From Chaenocephalus aceratus (lineage: Eukaryota > Chordata > Actinopteri > Perciformes > Channichthyidae), in assembly GCA_023974075.1 (NCBI GenBank), contig CM043800.1, forward strand, positions 39,615,813 to 39,679,812: 64,000 bases of DNA. The letters are read 5' to 3'. Shown one piece after another: positions 10,856 to 23,835 of the stretch (position 1 is the first letter of the stretch; every line of letters begins with the position of its first letter). The translations under genes and the position numbers were made by a program. A model generated the notes under the pieces. That model was not told the DNA's origin. It searched no databases and worked only from the letters and a program-made list of their open reading frames with translations.

Positions 10856-11304
10856 ATTCTCTACTAATAGTTAATTAAAGACTGTATATAATGACTATTT
10901 TGCACATCCCGTTCAAGATTTCAAGATGTTCTAAGGTTTATTGACATATCATATATAGGCCTACACAACTATGGTGTAGTTCTGCACTGAATGAAAAACT
11001 TGGGTCGCAGGTTCCTCAACAGTGCATTACAAGACATCTATCAATATGTGTGCATACCTCCAGCAATGTTAACTATGTTGAAGCACTTATTTTAACTGAT
11101 ATTATACATAATGTATTATACTCTTATGATGTATGCAGATATTTCATCTCCGGCCTTGTCAGGTATTGAACAATCAATAAATAAAGAACACAGAATTGTT
11201 AAATATAAAACACAGAATTTGTGTGATTATACTAAATGATTTTCAAATAAACACCACTGCATATTTAACTGTTACACATGCTGATGTAACGCAAATGTTC
11301 CAAC

Positions 11305-11335
11305 TTGGGATCAATAAAGTATATCTTATCTTAAG
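11305..11335 (+). repeat. LINE-type tail motif
   Basis: CTTGGGATCAATAAAGTA followed by TATCTTATC is the usual end of several fish LINEs. The upstream body is too degraded to assign. Confidence 0.35.
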
Positions 11336-12406
11336 CTGATCGATGGCTACTGCCATATTTGCAAAATGTGCCTCTGAACCTTGACACGTGCATGTTTCAG
11401 GCTTATCAATTAATGTAATGTAATGTAATGTTATCAATTAACAAGAGGAGGGGTCACAAACATAAGTCCAGCTGTTAAATAAAGCTCTTCTGACCTTAGC
11501 TGGCGTGTGGGTATATATATTAATACTGCCCATTATGGGCACCAGCAATTTTCACCCATTTATTAATTATATGTTTTAAATGTGAGTGTTTCCTGTCCCC
11601 TAAACCTCCAGGGATGTACACAGTTTAATACTGGCAACTTCTTATTATGGGAAATACGAAAACGTCTTTTAAAACTACAACTCCCAGTAGAGACGTGCCA
11701 TAGAGAACATGTTGCGAAACAGAATAGCCAGCATGTGTAGTTCTGGGGACGGGGTGGGGGAGGGGGGGGACGCGGTGGACCCGTTCAAATCCAGTTTTGA
11801 ACAGTCTGCCGTGGTTCCATCCCATTTCAAGTGCTGTTCGAGGCTCGGTAACCCTCGGAGCACACTCTCCAATCACAGAGCTTGAGGACTATCACGGGGT
11901 TTGTCAAACAGAGCACATGGCGTAGTCCAAACGATAGCTGGGGATTCTGGGTAGTGTAGTGTCTTCATTGCCTTTAAGGGCAGTTGACACAAAGGAATGC
12001 GTGCTTCCATGAGCGTCCATAGAAGCACATGGACATCCCGGAAAGCTGAAAATGGACGCTAAGGCCCCCCCCCTTCCGTTGAAAATGGACGCTAAGGCCC
12101 CCCTCCTTGTGTTGAAAATGGACGCTAAGGCCCCCCCCCTTGTGTTGGAAAAAGCCGGCAGGGGACTTGACATAACGTCAACATAGGCCGACCTGGGAGT
12201 GAGGATGTGTTGTTTAGACCATTTAGACCATTTAGACTTGTAATAGTATTGATTCGCGTGTAAACAGGATGTGGCTCCAATTCTCCCATGGTGCAGTCTA
12301 ACCTTAACGCATACATCAATACGTCAATGCTCTCTTCCCAGACTCCTCCTGAGCACACTCACAAATTGATATCCAGCATGGAGTAAATGAAACATCTATC
12401 AAATTA

Positions 12407-12601
<195 letters not shown>

Positions 12602-12813
12602 TTTAATGTAAACAAGAAGAACACGTACAATATAGACTTTCACTTCTGTGCTGAATCCAGTTAGTGAATATTGTGAAGCTAAACCACTGTTTGGAAATAG
12701 TGTGTGGAGTTCGATGATAACTGACAATAACCGAAAAGGTAGTTCATGTGATCCTTCAAGTGTGTCTTATAAAAACACTCATGTGAACATTAACATCAAT
12801 TAGGCTCACTTAA

Positions 12814-13172
12814 AGGTGGGGTAGGTAAGTTTCAGAAACCGGCTCGAGATACACTTTTTGTTATATTCCATGGAATGCTCTGAACATCCCGATAGCAATG
12901 AATATCTGAAGTGCTTTGACAAAAAATCCATAAAAAAAATGTCATCTGTAGAAGCCGTAATACTGTAAAAAGTACAACCAATCGATTGGATGGCCTACCT
13001 GCCTGTCAGCTTTCCATCGGGGCACACACTGATCTCGTGCCCTCATTGGTCATGTGCGCGTTCGTGTGTGTTGGGGGAGGGGCTCTATAAGGAAGTGGCA
13101 GATTCTCTCCGGTTGTGTATTTTCAAATTCTAGCGATCTCGAGCCGGTTTCTCAAACTTACCTACCCCACCT
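12814..13172. mobile_element. MITE flanked by TTAA (Kolobok/piggyBac-type target)
   Basis: 359 bp with ~40-bp inverted ends starting AGGTGGGGTAGGTAAG and including AAACCGGCTCGAGAT. TTAA flanks both sides (12810-12813, 13173-13176). No ORF. A truncated second copy with inverted interior lies at 36549-36912. The AG-type terminus fits Kolobok better than piggyBac; that is inference. Confidence 0.85.
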
Positions 13173-13206
13173 TTAAAGCAATGATCCTGTTCATACTGGT
13201 CTTTAA

Positions 13207-13965
13207 CACTAGAACCGCCAATGGGTACTTTTTACCCGCTGCTTTTTATGTTTATTTAACCAGATAAAAGCATTGAGATAGAATCTCATTTGCAATGCTG
13301 ACCTGGCCAAGAAGGCAGCAACGTTACACAAAACACAAACATATAAAATACAGAGAACATAACTAAGAAAACAAAAGACGAAAAAGCAGTCACTACATGG
13401 AGCACATTGGGACAGTAAGAAAGGCACTACTTATTACTGCAAGAGGAGCTGGTGGTAAGGACTTCAGACAATTTAAAACATGCTACTGAGACAAGTGCCC
13501 TCTGTTTCTTGATTGTATGTAACTTGTTTTCCTGAAAGTGTGTTATGTAGCACCCTCTGTTGTTAAACATTGTCAATATGAAGTCAGATTGAAAAAATGG
13601 CCAAAATAATTACCATGTATACCCATCAGCGCCAGCGGGTAATATTTACCTTATAGACATAGACATGACGTGTTGCTATAGCAACGCCTGTTGTTTACTG
13701 CAGTTCCTTACAGATAGAGAGAGAGATAGATACTTTGCACATAACTCACGGTAGCAATATGTTATACTTCATGCTATCTGCAGAAACTAGATGGAAGCTG
13801 AGAGTCCACAGATTCTATTGATATCACTGTAACTCACTCTCAACCCTGTGTTCCAATATGATAAATAAAATAACATTGTACCTTGAAAATCAATGCGTTC
13901 TAATAGCGGGTACATTTGACCCGTTGGCGGTTTTAGGTATACAGCGACCCCTGGCGGTTCTAGTG
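13207..13965. mobile_element. piggyBac-like MITE
   Basis: Ends CACTAGAACCGCC (13207-13219) and its exact reverse complement (13953-13965), flanked by TTAA at 13203-13206 and 13966-13969. Subterminal GGGTA/TACCC repeats occur inside both ends. 759 bp with no transposase. It contains a nested LINE-tail fragment (13246-13335). Confidence 0.85.
13246..13335 (-). repeat. LINE-tail fragment, TTAAATAAA type
   Basis: On the minus strand it reads GACCT...GAGAT...ATCTCAATG...CTGGTTAAATAAA in outline. Relatives occur at 16985-17080 and 54945-55035. Confidence 0.5.
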
Positions 13966-13969
13966 TTAA

Positions 13970-15435
13970 GACGCCTCCTTCTCTAAAACATATATATATT
14001 AAGTTTATCAGAACAAGATATGAGATTACAGCAGTGTGCGTCAGACTAATGAAGTGGATCTGTTCAGTGTTTTAAGTGTAACATTCGCCCGTTTTGCTTC
14101 CACCACAGCTCAAGAGGGACACGTTGTTCAGGGAATCAAAAAAGGCCGTTCTTTTGAACGATATTCCCTGATTTTGTCTAACTCAGACTGCGAAAGCCTC
14201 AGAGGACACTTTGAGTATTTCTTCGCTCAAAAAGGAGAAGGTTTTTGTCTTGATTTAAAAGGGACTTCATGGCCAGTCTGAGGAGGAATGAATAATGGCA
14301 AAGGATTGTTTCAGATGGACATGAAAACGTACTTTAACTGTGTGTAGATGCCCCCAAAGTCTATGGTAGACAAATCAAATGTATTATTTCTTTTTGTTAC
14401 TTGACTTCCACCGCAGGAACAGTTTAGGAACACAAAGACAATCTTTACCTGAAAAGACTGTAGTTTGTGAAGATATTCATCATGTCTTCATGTGAACCTT
14501 TGGATATGTCACTGCACAAAACAAGGACTGTCCCCCGGGCCTTAATGTTGTCAAAGGGTCCTTAATATCGAGTTTAGCAAGTGAAGTGATTACAAAAAGC
14601 CAACATTAGTTTAAATATCTATCAGAGCGCAAGACAGACTTTGAACAATTGGACACCAATTCTTTAGTTGCTTGCGGATGCCCTAAAAGCTGAGATGTCC
14701 TCTCGTTCATTACTTATTCATTTCAGGGGCTTTTACATTGATTTGAAGTAAATACAGTATTAAAAACAAAACAAGGCAATCAATAAATAAGAGTATAATG
14801 TCCTTTTAAAAGTGAAAGCCACTTTTGGCAGTGTCTGAACATTTCAGACTGGCGCCCACTTGTGGTCAAATCAATAAATAACTTATTTTTAGACAGGAAT
14901 GCAAAATGAAAGCGATGTTTACGAGTTTCTCGACTAAATGTATGGATTCAGTTAAAAGAAGCTGTAACAACATATGATTGTAGTCATCACAGTGTTAACA
15001 GTAAAAGGAAATGTTAGTTGCGCTGAAGTATGGGTTAACTCACAGTCTATGGTTCACTCAGACCAAGTGAATATAAATGTCAATATAGTTATATATCTCC
15101 TTCCACTTCTGACTGTAATAACAACTCTCACTTGTTTTGCATGGTGCATGTTTTTGCATTTAAGACATGCATATCCCTTTAAACATTACACAGAGATCTG
15201 CCAGCACACTTTAGACTTTAGACCAAAGTGTTTTAAGTTGAAGTCAATCACTGTATGTTTAACTCGCTGTGTGCGCGGTGGATCGCCTGACAACTCTGAA
15301 GCTTATCAACAATTCATTTTGGAGCTTTTTAATGGCCCGGCCCGTATTTCTCACTCAGAAGGTGGATATGCATTATTCACATTCTAATAGTGTAGTGCTA
15401 TTACAGACACCCGCCCCCCCCCTCTTCCTCTCTCC
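13970..15435. other. No gene recognised
   Basis: AT-rich sequence. The 81-codon plus-strand frame at 14036-14281 and the 137-codon frame at 14974-15387 have no motif or splice context that I can support. Confidence 0.3.
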
Positions 15436-15436
15436 A

Positions 15437-15508
<72 letters not shown>

Positions 15509-15560
15509 GCACACACACACGCACACACACGCACGCACGCACGCACACGCACGCACGCAC
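15437..15560. repeat. CA / CACG compound microsatellite
   Basis: A long AC run grading into ACGC units from about 15505. Confidence 0.95.
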
Positions 15561-16299
15561 AGTCTCTCGGTGATGAAATATGCGCATACTGTTTACAGCC
15601 TCATAAATTGAGGATGCAGACTCAGACATAAAAAGATTAAATAAAGCAATTCCTTGTGGTTATTGTCTTTTTTCACGCTTCATACCCCTCGCATGGAAAT
15701 GAAGCGCAGAGTTTCTCTCTAGAGAGTCACGGGAAGTCAGAGCGGGGAGCCTGTGGCGGCGGGGAAGTCAGTTTCTCCGGTGTGAGCGTTGTGTAAAGGA
15801 GAGTTCGGTCCAGTATGCTTGTATCGAGGCCTTGGAGGCACTGAAGACCTGACTCGCTGACCACGATCTATTTTTAAGCTCCGGATCAGAGGAGGAAAAT
15901 GAGAGCATGTGCAGAGCTGTTGGGTTCAGCAGAGTTCATGTCAGTGGGTTGAAGGGATGGAGAGGTGCAGGGATGTAAGACCCTGAAGTTAGCAACGCAA
16001 TAGCTTCCTTGACAAAAAAAACAAATGGATTTTTCATTTTCTTTTTAGATTATTGCAGGAAAGAAGCTTGATTTGTGAATTTTAAATGTAACCCCACACA
16101 CAACTCAAATCCAGCGGCAGACACTTTTTTTTACGCCACGATGGACAATCTTGCACTAATGTACATTTCCCAAAGATATTGAAGTGACTGTTATTTTATT
16201 GATTGTTCTGCTTTTATTTAGGTAGGCATATGTATAAATGTGTCTTTTGATTGTGTATATATATACATATTTGCATTCATATTTTTATATATATTTGTA
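15561..16299. other. No gene recognised; locally GC-richer
   Basis: Bases 15700-15960 are less AT-rich than the surroundings but contain no TATA box, ORF or splice pattern that I would defend. Confidence 0.25.
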
Positions 16300-16395
16300 T
16301 TTTTGTATTCGGGATTGTGGGAAACGTTATTTCGATCTCTCTGTCTGTACACACAAACTGAAAGATTGACAATAAAGTTGTCTTTGACTTTGAAT
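16300..16395 (+). mobile_element. LINE 3' tail
   Basis: GATTGACAATAAAGTTG followed by TCTTTGACTTTGA is a common LINE 3' end with short tail repeats. No coding part remains. Confidence 0.5.
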
Positions 16396-16639
16396 TGCAA
16401 GAAGTAAAAAGCCTCTTTCACTTTCTCTCCCTTGATCCTCCTTAGCAACGGTCGTTATAGTCCTTGACAGCGGTCTGTATACTGTATTAATGTGTCACAT
16501 GTTCTTAATTGACCAATCAGAATTGAGTATACAACTAAGCCGTGTAATAAAAACTGTTAATTTTCTTCGTGATGACTTTTAGTTGTCTCATTTAGCTAAT
16601 TGGTGGACGTTTTAAATACACATAGAAACTTCCAAATTT

Positions 16640-16829
16640 ACCAGTGGGGTTTTAGTGGTGTATTTTATGTCGTAGAACATAATGCAAACATTTCTTCAGC
16701 TTCTGTTAAACACAGACCTTATTTGAGGCGTCTAACCAAAAACACATATAAAATACTATGGCACTGGAAACGCTAAACCGCTGACTTATTTCCATGTTTT
16801 AGGACTCATTGCTGCACCACCCTATAGAG
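16640..16829. repeat. End fragment of the element family seen at 60030-60253
   Basis: Shares in order TTATGTCGTAGAACA, ACACAGACCTTATTT and the terminal CTATAG with 60060-60253. Part of the same sequence recurs at 17490-17605 (CCTATGGAGAAAT, TACTTCCTGGTTTTAGGACG). Confidence 0.55.
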
Positions 16830-16902
16830 CAGGGGGTCAAACTCAAGGCCTGCGACCTCATTTTATGCGGCCCGCTAGAGCTTGCAAAGAATATAATATA
16901 CA

Positions 16903-18062
16903 CAGTGGCGTTTCTATATGTACAAAAGTGGTGGGGCACAAAAAACTCAGATGTCTATATATAAGCTTCTGCAGAGAGGTTCATGGCTGGTGAGGCACTG
17001 GCACTGACTCTGCAGGTCTCCCTTGAAAAAGAGATCTATGATCTCAATGGGACCAATCTGGTTAAATAAAGGTTTGAAATGAAATGAAAATGACAAATAT
17101 ATTAAATCAAAATATAATATTATTTTCAAAAGCTTTTTTTGTCTGATGCTTCAATTACTTTTAAACAGACAGTTCAACAGAAGGATACCCAAAAAAATGT
17201 AATTTTATCATTTAAATATTGAATTGTTCTCTCTTAGTAAGATCCCATTTTCAATACAATTGCAGTCTTACCTTGACTTGAAGATTAAGTCCATTTGCCT
17301 ATCCTTCTGGACAAAAATCTCTATTACTTTTTTGTAAAAGTCCTCCTTATCTTCTTGTAGTTTCAAAAGTCTATCATAAATCTAATCTAATCAATAGATT
17401 TTTGATTCGAAAATGATAAAAGTAGGGTAGACATGTGGATATTATCCGGCTGAACAAAAAGTACATTTATCTAACAGCTAAGTTTCCCACAGATCTTATT
17501 TTGAGCTATTTTCTAAAATCCTATGGAGAAATCTCGTTGCTTTTTTGTGGAGGGAAGCCATGCGCAGCTTACTTCCTGGTTTTAGGACGCCTCACTGCAG
17601 CTCTCTCTCCTCCTCTTCACACACCACACTTTTCGCGGCACACGTACTTACAGCCAATCAGCTCTGAATGATGTGAGATGACGTATGGTGGGGATGGCAG
17701 CTCTATGCCCCTATGGTCATTATTTTTTGCCACACACATTAAATAGGAAAATACTCTGAGCATGCGCAGTGTAGTTTTTGCAGTCACCGTTCACTTAGAC
17801 AGTCAGAGGGAGGGGCAGGATCGGGTTTTGTCCCACATGGCTCTAAACAGCTCAATAGGCACACACTGTAGACACTAATTAGAAGAACACATACTAAAAC
17901 AGCAATGTACAGACGAATCAGATGATTAATCATGATCTTAAAATATATTTTATATTTTTTTTAATTTATTTTTTGCATTTTGTTGTAATCATTATTTTAA
18001 TACTTTCTGCTGACACTAGGTGGGGCTGTGCCCCACCTGCCCCTAATGACCAGTCGCCACTG
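16903..18062. mobile_element. hAT element, nested, exact 8-bp duplication
   Basis: 1160 bp. Left end CAGTGGCGTTTCT (16903), right end AGTCGCCACTG (18052-18062). AATATACA at 16895-16902 and again at 18063-18070 is an exact 8-bp target duplication, as expected for hAT. GTGGGGCAC-type subterminal blocks occur at both ends. It contains a LINE-tail fragment and a piece of the 60-kb element family. No transposase ORF. Confidence 0.88.
16985..17090 (+). repeat. LINE-tail fragment, TTAAATAAA type
   Basis: GCAGGTCTCCCTTGAAAAAG, then GAGATC...GATCTC and CTGGTTAAATAAAGG, followed by GAAAT repeats; same family as 13246-13335 and 54945-55035. Confidence 0.5.
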
Positions 18063-18274
18063 AATATACAATACAATAGTTGTAATTATTATGTATTTAT
18101 TTCAACAAGGACCATGCATACAAATACATTCATCTCAGAAGAGAGAAGAGTTGGTTTCGATTATTTGCGCAGACTTCTGCTTTCAGACGTCGTTATTTAT
18201 GAAGTTATTAACAGAACTGATAATAATCCAATGCAGGTCCCATGACATGCTTTGACATTTTTTGTACCTATCCC

Positions 18275-18420
18275 CAGTGGCGGACTAGCTGGTACTGAAG
18301 TGAGCCGCAGGGTCGGCGTCATGGGGGGTCATTCGTGGGCCATGCCCCCCCACATGAGTCACTGTGCCCCCCCAACGCAGGGTGGGCAAGCCTTGCCACT
18401 TTGCCGTTTAAAAAAAAACA
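18275..18420. mobile_element. hAT-like terminus
   Basis: CAGTGGCGGACTAGCTGG begins here, followed by C-rich GTGCCCCCCCA blocks typical of hAT subterminal regions. No matching right end or duplication found. Confidence 0.4.
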
Positions 18421-19640
18421 ATCATATAAGTGAAAACGTTTCCACTAAAGGTTTTTTGTGTGAAATACATTAGAAATAAATAATACAAATATAAAACACA
18501 GCCTGAGGTGTGCTCACTGCTGCTCTCTGATTGGTGTGTTGCTTGACCAATGACCCCCGACCTTTGTGTTGTTATCATTACGTGGCTGTGTGTTTAGATG
18601 AAAGCCCAGTGGCGATCTGTTCATCTGTTACACTGATTATACAGTAAAGCCATTGAAAATAATATGATATAGTACAGTACAAGTAGCCTACTTCTGGGTC
18701 TGTGTTTCATTCAAGCTCGGCTCTGTGTGTGTGTGTGTGTGTGGCACGAGCACATTTTGTGAGTTTGCGAGCGGTAACTTGAAATGTTGTTGTTAGCATC
18801 TGGTTAGCTAGCTATGCTAACGGATATAAAGGGCTGTTTCTACACCAAGGTGGAGGAGAGTCCTCTCCTGCCAGACTGAGAGGCTCTTATAACGTCAGCT
18901 CAGTGAGGTAAGGACTCTCTGTGTTTAGATAGTTAACTTTAGTGGAGGTTAACTTATCTCAGTGGGTCTCAAACTGTTTGGTCACCATTTATGTAAACAA
19001 GTATTTGCGAGGAATACCTTTATATGATCATTTTAGTTATGAAAGTATAAGAGAATAAATGAAAAACCGGTATGAAATACTATAGGACAGTAACACAAGA
19101 ATACAGTTTAAAAGGGGAGTGATTAGTAAAATATCCATAAAGAAAAAGTAAATCTGTTTACAGTTCTGTTTCATATGGATGCTGAGAGATGTATCCATAG
19201 ATCTCTTCACTTTGCTCTCAAAGTACACCAGATTGATGCATTTAACTTCAATATTTTAAAAATAATCTTCCCGGGGGAGCATGCCCCCAGACCCTCCTAG
19301 AGGAGGTTAGGTCCACCCCCACCTAAAACATGTTCACATGGATAGGATACTAAATACATTTGCACACTTTTTATATGGTGGCCTATGTCCTTATATGTTT
19401 CTGTTTTGGTGGTCGTGCCACAACCATGCATGTATGCACAAGTCATAGGTGCGCTATACAATAGCACTACACCCTGCGATGTGTGTGAAAGACAACAGAC
19501 TTTACAGCATGTTTTTAGAAGTTGCGTTGGTGTTGGTGTGTTGGTTGTTGACGGCAGTGTGTGCCCCTCCTTGGTAAATGATTGCCACCCCATTCGATTT
19601 GTTCTAGATAAGTCACTAGCAGCCCCCCCCCGTTGACTCC
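18421..19640. other. Mostly unassigned; small GT run and another hAT-like end
   Basis: Contains a GT run (about 18721-18742), CAGTGGCGATCTG (18611), CAGTGGGTCTCAAACTG (18960) and a GGGGGAGCATGCCCCC palindrome (19272-19287). These look like fragments of hAT elements, but boundaries cannot be paired. Confidence 0.35.
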
Positions 19641-19892
<252 letters not shown>

Positions 19893-20937
19893 CTTCACTT
19901 TTTCAGCCACTCACAGTTCGCCATACACTCACGTGTGTGCTCAGGCTGAGTTCCGCGATGTCTCGCTGTCTCACCGTCTCGCAGACCCCACGCAACAACC
20001 AGGAAACGACATCAGTAATCCAGCCCCGCAACGTCCCGCCAACACGGCACCCAGACCCCACGCATCATTCTCATCTGTTTGTCATTACTGGTGTCATTTT
20101 TTGGTTGCTAACAAATGCCATTGTAACACATAATCACTGATGTTCCCGCGGTAACGGTGGTGGACAGAACAGAGTGGGCGAGCTGACCAATCAGAGCACA
20201 GTGGGCTCACAGGGGGGGCAACGAGCCGTTTAGGACAGAGTGAATACACGTACTATACAGAGATGCTGTATGAGAATCCAATGTGAGTTTGGAACATTGA
20301 GCAATGTAATTAATTAATTTTAAATCCTCGACATGTGCGAGTTGAGTTTAAGTTGCTTTGTTTGTTGTTGTAAGAAAACGTTTCCGACCTTTCGACTCGA
20401 GGCAGAGAAAGCCCCAGAGGTCCCACTGATTCAGAACCAGCCATCATGTTTCTCTGTTTTTATTCTTTACACTTTAACCGCAGAGCAGATGAAATCTCCC
20501 TCTTTATGTATGTGCATGTTTGCTCTGAGAAGAAGCCCTGATGAATCCCAGCAGCAGGTTAATATGTTTTGTTGTGTGCGTACAGCAGCTACTTTTTCGA
20601 ATAACAAAAAGACAATGCACTGATGTTCTGCAACCTGTATAATATTATCATATTTTATCAGTTCAACAACCAGATATACAGTAAGGTGCACAGCAGCCAC
20701 ATGTGAGCCAAAAACACTTTACATAGAGAGCATTCAGCGACACATTGAGTCCGATTTCCAAGAGGTAGATAATTATCAAAAGACGGGGCGATGTAACGTT
20801 TAATATGAGCAGAACTTTGTTGCAATGAGAGGAGTTGTCATTGGCTGCATTGTATAAAGTGTGTAGCTTGTATTCAAATTCAAACTACTTTATTATCCAC
20901 TTCATTTACATACAAATCTGTCTTGGCACTGGCAGAT

Positions 20938-20940
<3 letters not shown>
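19893..20940. other. No gene recognised
   Basis: Short ORFs only. ATTCAAACTACTTTATTATC near 20879 resembles an antisense LINE tail. Confidence 0.3.
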
Positions 20941-20971
<31 letters not shown>

Positions 20972-21250
20972 ACTAGCATTACTATACTTGTGGGGACCTA
21001 CATCTGTTTACATAGTCACGTGTGGGGACTCGCCTCCCTTATGGGGACAAATTGGAGGTCCCATGAGGGGGATCATTCATTTTAGGGTGAAGACTTGGTT
21101 AGGTTAAGGTTAAGGATTAGGGTAAGGGTAAGGTTAAGGTTAAGGGTAAGGGTTAGGGTTAGGCATGTGTTGGTTATGGTTAAGGTTAGGATAAGTCTCT
21201 AGGAAATGCATGTAAGTCAATGTAATGTCCCCTGAAGTGATGTATACATG

Positions 21251-21296
<46 letters not shown>
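20941..21296 (+). repeat. TG-flanked GGGGAC module, copy 2
   Basis: The core 20971-21253 lies between two TG runs. It holds TGTGGGGACCTACATC, CATAGTCACGTGTGGGGACT, a TTAGGG/TTAAGG-rich stretch (21100-21170) and ATGTAAGTCAATGTAATGTC. Copy 3 at 32863-33167 has the same order. Confidence 0.85.
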
Positions 21297-21297
<1 letters not shown>

Positions 21298-21775
21298 CGA
21301 GGGGAGACTTATTTAAGCTATCTGTTATTGAGCATGTTCACAGATAAAGGAATTGAGGATTTCTTAAAGTCTGAAACCAGAGCCCAGTCCGCTCTGATTG
21401 GTTAACTGGCCAGCTCTGATTTTAGTTTTATTCAGAGGTTTCCGTACCATAATTCGATGCTTTATCGGTGAGAACACTCTCTTACTGGTTTGTAAGCCAT
21501 GGACAGAGTGTGCTGACTGGTGTTAAAGCTCTTCAGTATCTAGAGAAGAGTGATTATTGCTCTCTTGTAGATGTAGTCCACATTATCCTCAAAACTGAGT
21601 TTGCTGTCTTTTATTGTACCGAGGAAATAAAAATGGGTGATCTGTAGGATCTGCTGTCTTGTTACCTCTTGTACAGCTCCTTGGTCTGGGTGATATTAAG
21701 ATCTATACAATTGTCGAGGAAAGGCTGCTGATTTACTGAAGTTAGGTGGTGCCTCTGGAGGTAGACTATGGCCAT
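21297..21775. other. No gene recognised
   Basis: Unique-looking sequence between the CA module and a hAT element. A piece near 21380-21420 (AACCAGAGCCCAGTC...GATTGG) resembles the right arm of the 57-bp repeat elements at 25.8 and 51.3 kb. Confidence 0.3.
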
Positions 21776-21967
21776 GTTATCTGCAGAGATGGCAACAGTA
21801 CACTCATCCTTTACTCAAGTAGAAGTACAGATACTCGTGTCTAAAAATACTCTGGTGAAAGTAGAAGTACTGATTAAACTTCTTTACTCAAGTCAAAGTA
21901 AAGAGGCTTTGAAATGTACTTCAGTAAAAAGTACCCATAACTAGCAGCTGTTTTATCATTATTATTA

Positions 21968-22915
21968 TTGTATCTCAGCAGCACTCCATCCTCCCAGCTC
22001 CCCCCTCAGTCTCTCATCAACTGCCTGCATGACATCAAAACATGGATGTCTTCTAACTATCTTAAGCTGAACAGCAATAAAACAGAGCTCATGGTTGTGG
22101 CACCCAAGGCCCTGCTCCAGAAGGTTGGTGACTTCGTCCTTGAGGTCGACGGCTGCTCCATCTCCCCATCTCCTGAAGCCCGCAACCTGGGTGTGATCCT
22201 CGACTCCACCCTTTCCTTCCATTCCCACATAAAATCTGTGACCAAATCGGCCTTTTACCACCTGAGGAACATTGCCAGACTCCGACCGTCACTCTCGGAG
22301 TCGGTTGCCGAAACCCTGGTGCATGCGTTGTCACCACCCGCTTGGACTACTGCAATGGTGTCCTGTTCGGGGTTCCCAACAAAACCCCGGACAGGCTCCA
22401 GTATGTCCAAAACTGTGCTGCTAGGGTACTCACGCACACAAAGCCGTGGCAGCACATCACTCCCACCCTCATCCACCTACACTGGTTGCCGGTCAAGTCC
22501 TGCATCACCTACAAAGTCCTCCTCCTTACCTACAAGTCCCTCCATGCCCTTGCCCCCAGTACCTATCGGACATCCTTCGCCCACATGCCCCACCCCGGAA
22601 CCTCAGACTCTGGCCTGCTTACCACCCCCCCGCACCCAAACTGCGAACCTTCGGGGACAGAGCCTTCAGTGTGGCAGCCCCCACCCTCTGGAACGCTCTC
22701 CCTGCGGAGATTCGCAACATCCCCACACTTGATGCCTTCAAAAGGGCCCTCAAGTCCCATCTGTTTATCAAGGCTTTCGGCCCCCTAAATTGATCTGTTG
22801 TTTTGTCTGTCTGACTTTTGTTTTGTTATGTTTGTTTTTGCTCTATTACTGTTAAAGCGACCTTGGGTCCCTTGAAAGGCGCTATATAAATCAAGCTATT
22901 ATTATTATTATTATT
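21968..22915 (+). pseudogene. LINE (L2-like) reverse transcriptase C-terminal region, frameshifted
   Basis: A 5'-truncated LINE inserted in the hAT. The first frame (21968 to about 22330) has the segment after the catalytic Asp pair: LKLNSNKTELMVV, LGVILDSTLSF and FYHLRNI. After a frameshift near 22330 the second frame (22342-22600) gives DYCNGVLFG and LHWLPVKSC, and a third (about 22620-22793) gives LWNALPAEIR. These are standard blocks of L2/CR1 reverse transcriptase tails. The untranslated end AAGGCGCTATATAAATCAAG with TTATTA repeats (22878-22915) is the L2-type tail. The catalytic YADD region is missing. Confidence 0.85.
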
Positions 22916-23156
22916 TAAAGAGTACCTGACCTCCCTTTATATTAATAGAACAATAATGTCATTGTTAGCTAATGAATGTTTCCATGCTGAACAACGGCAA
23001 CATGACAACGTTTCCATTGGTCCCTCTTCTTTAGAGAAGACCAGGAAGTGATGGATACACGGATCGTGTTCAATCAATAGGCACGCAGTGACTCTAAAGA
23101 ATAATGATCACGCACCCAACACACATTCAGACTAAAGGAACCAGCTGTTTGGGAAA

Positions 23157-23835
23157 TGAGAGAAGTAGAAAGTACAGGTATTTGAGTTCAACATGTAAGA
23201 AGTAGAAAGTACAGGTATTTGGTGTTCAACATGTAAGAAGTAGAAAGTACAGGTATTTGGGTTCAACATGTAAGAAGTAGAAAGTACAGGTATTTGTGTT
23301 CAACATGTAAGAAGTAGAAAGTACAGGTATTTGAGTTCAACATGTAAGAAGTAGAAAGTACAGGTATTTGAGTTCAACATGTAAGAAGTAGAAAGTACAG
23401 GTATTTGTGTTCAACATGTAAGAAGTAGAAAGTACAGGTATTTGTGTTCAACATGTAAGAAGCAGAAAGTACAGGTATTTGTGTTCAACATGTAAGAAGT
23501 AGAAAGTACAGGTATTTGTGTTCAACATGTAAGAAGCAGAAAAGTACAGGTATTTGTGTTCAACATGTGAGAAGTAGAAAGTACAGGTGTTTGTGTTCAA
23601 CATGTAAGAAGTAGAAAGTACAGGTATTTGTGTTCAACATGTAAGAAGTAGAAAAGTACAGGGTATTTGTGTTCAACATGTAAGAAGTAGAAAGTACAGG
23701 TATTTGTGTTCAACATGTAAGAAGTAGAAAGTACAGGTATTTGTGTTCAACATGTAAGAAGTAGAAAGTGCAGGTATTTGTGTTCAACATGTAAGAAGTA
23801 GAAAGTACAGGTATTTGGGTTCAACATGTAAGAAG
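23157..23835. repeat. 37-bp minisatellite, ~18 copies
   Basis: Unit words ACAGGTATTTGTGTTCAACA and TGTAAGAAGTAGAAAGT. The variable position after GTATTT (G/T/A) and occasional one-base insertions distinguish units. The array probably grew from the internal sequence of the host hAT element, since both are rich in AAGTAGAAAGTAC. Confidence 0.93.

Larger units (their letters stand above)
9462..12211. mobile_element. Large inverted-repeat element with tandem subrepeats in its ends
   Basis: Both ends begin AACACATCCTCACTCCCAGG reading inward (9462 on plus, 12211 on minus). Each arm holds three copies of a ~34-bp subrepeat with a G/C run and GCCTTAGCGTCCATTTT (left about 9528-9626, right about 12042-12145). 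Homology continues inward to CTACCCAGAATCCCCAGCTA (left near 9948, right near 11932 on the other strand); the left arm carries ~235 bp absent from the right. The interior has no long ORF. Inverted ends built of tandem subrepeats recall Foldback-type elements, but no clear target duplication is visible and I cannot name the family. Confidence 0.7.
16830..18245. mobile_element. hAT element (GTCAAACTC-type ends), interrupted copy 1
   Basis: Left end CAGGGGGTCAAACTCAAGGC at 16830, body to 16902. It is interrupted by another hAT (16903-18062), then the body resumes to about 18245, where ACTTCTGCTTTCAGACGT matches 63877 in copy 2. A right terminus is not found, so this copy is truncated. Confidence 0.6.

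Noticed and set aside
14036..14281. 81-codon plus-strand ORF as a gene
   Set aside because: No motif, promoter, splice pattern or repeat-family match; length is within chance expectation for this much sequence.
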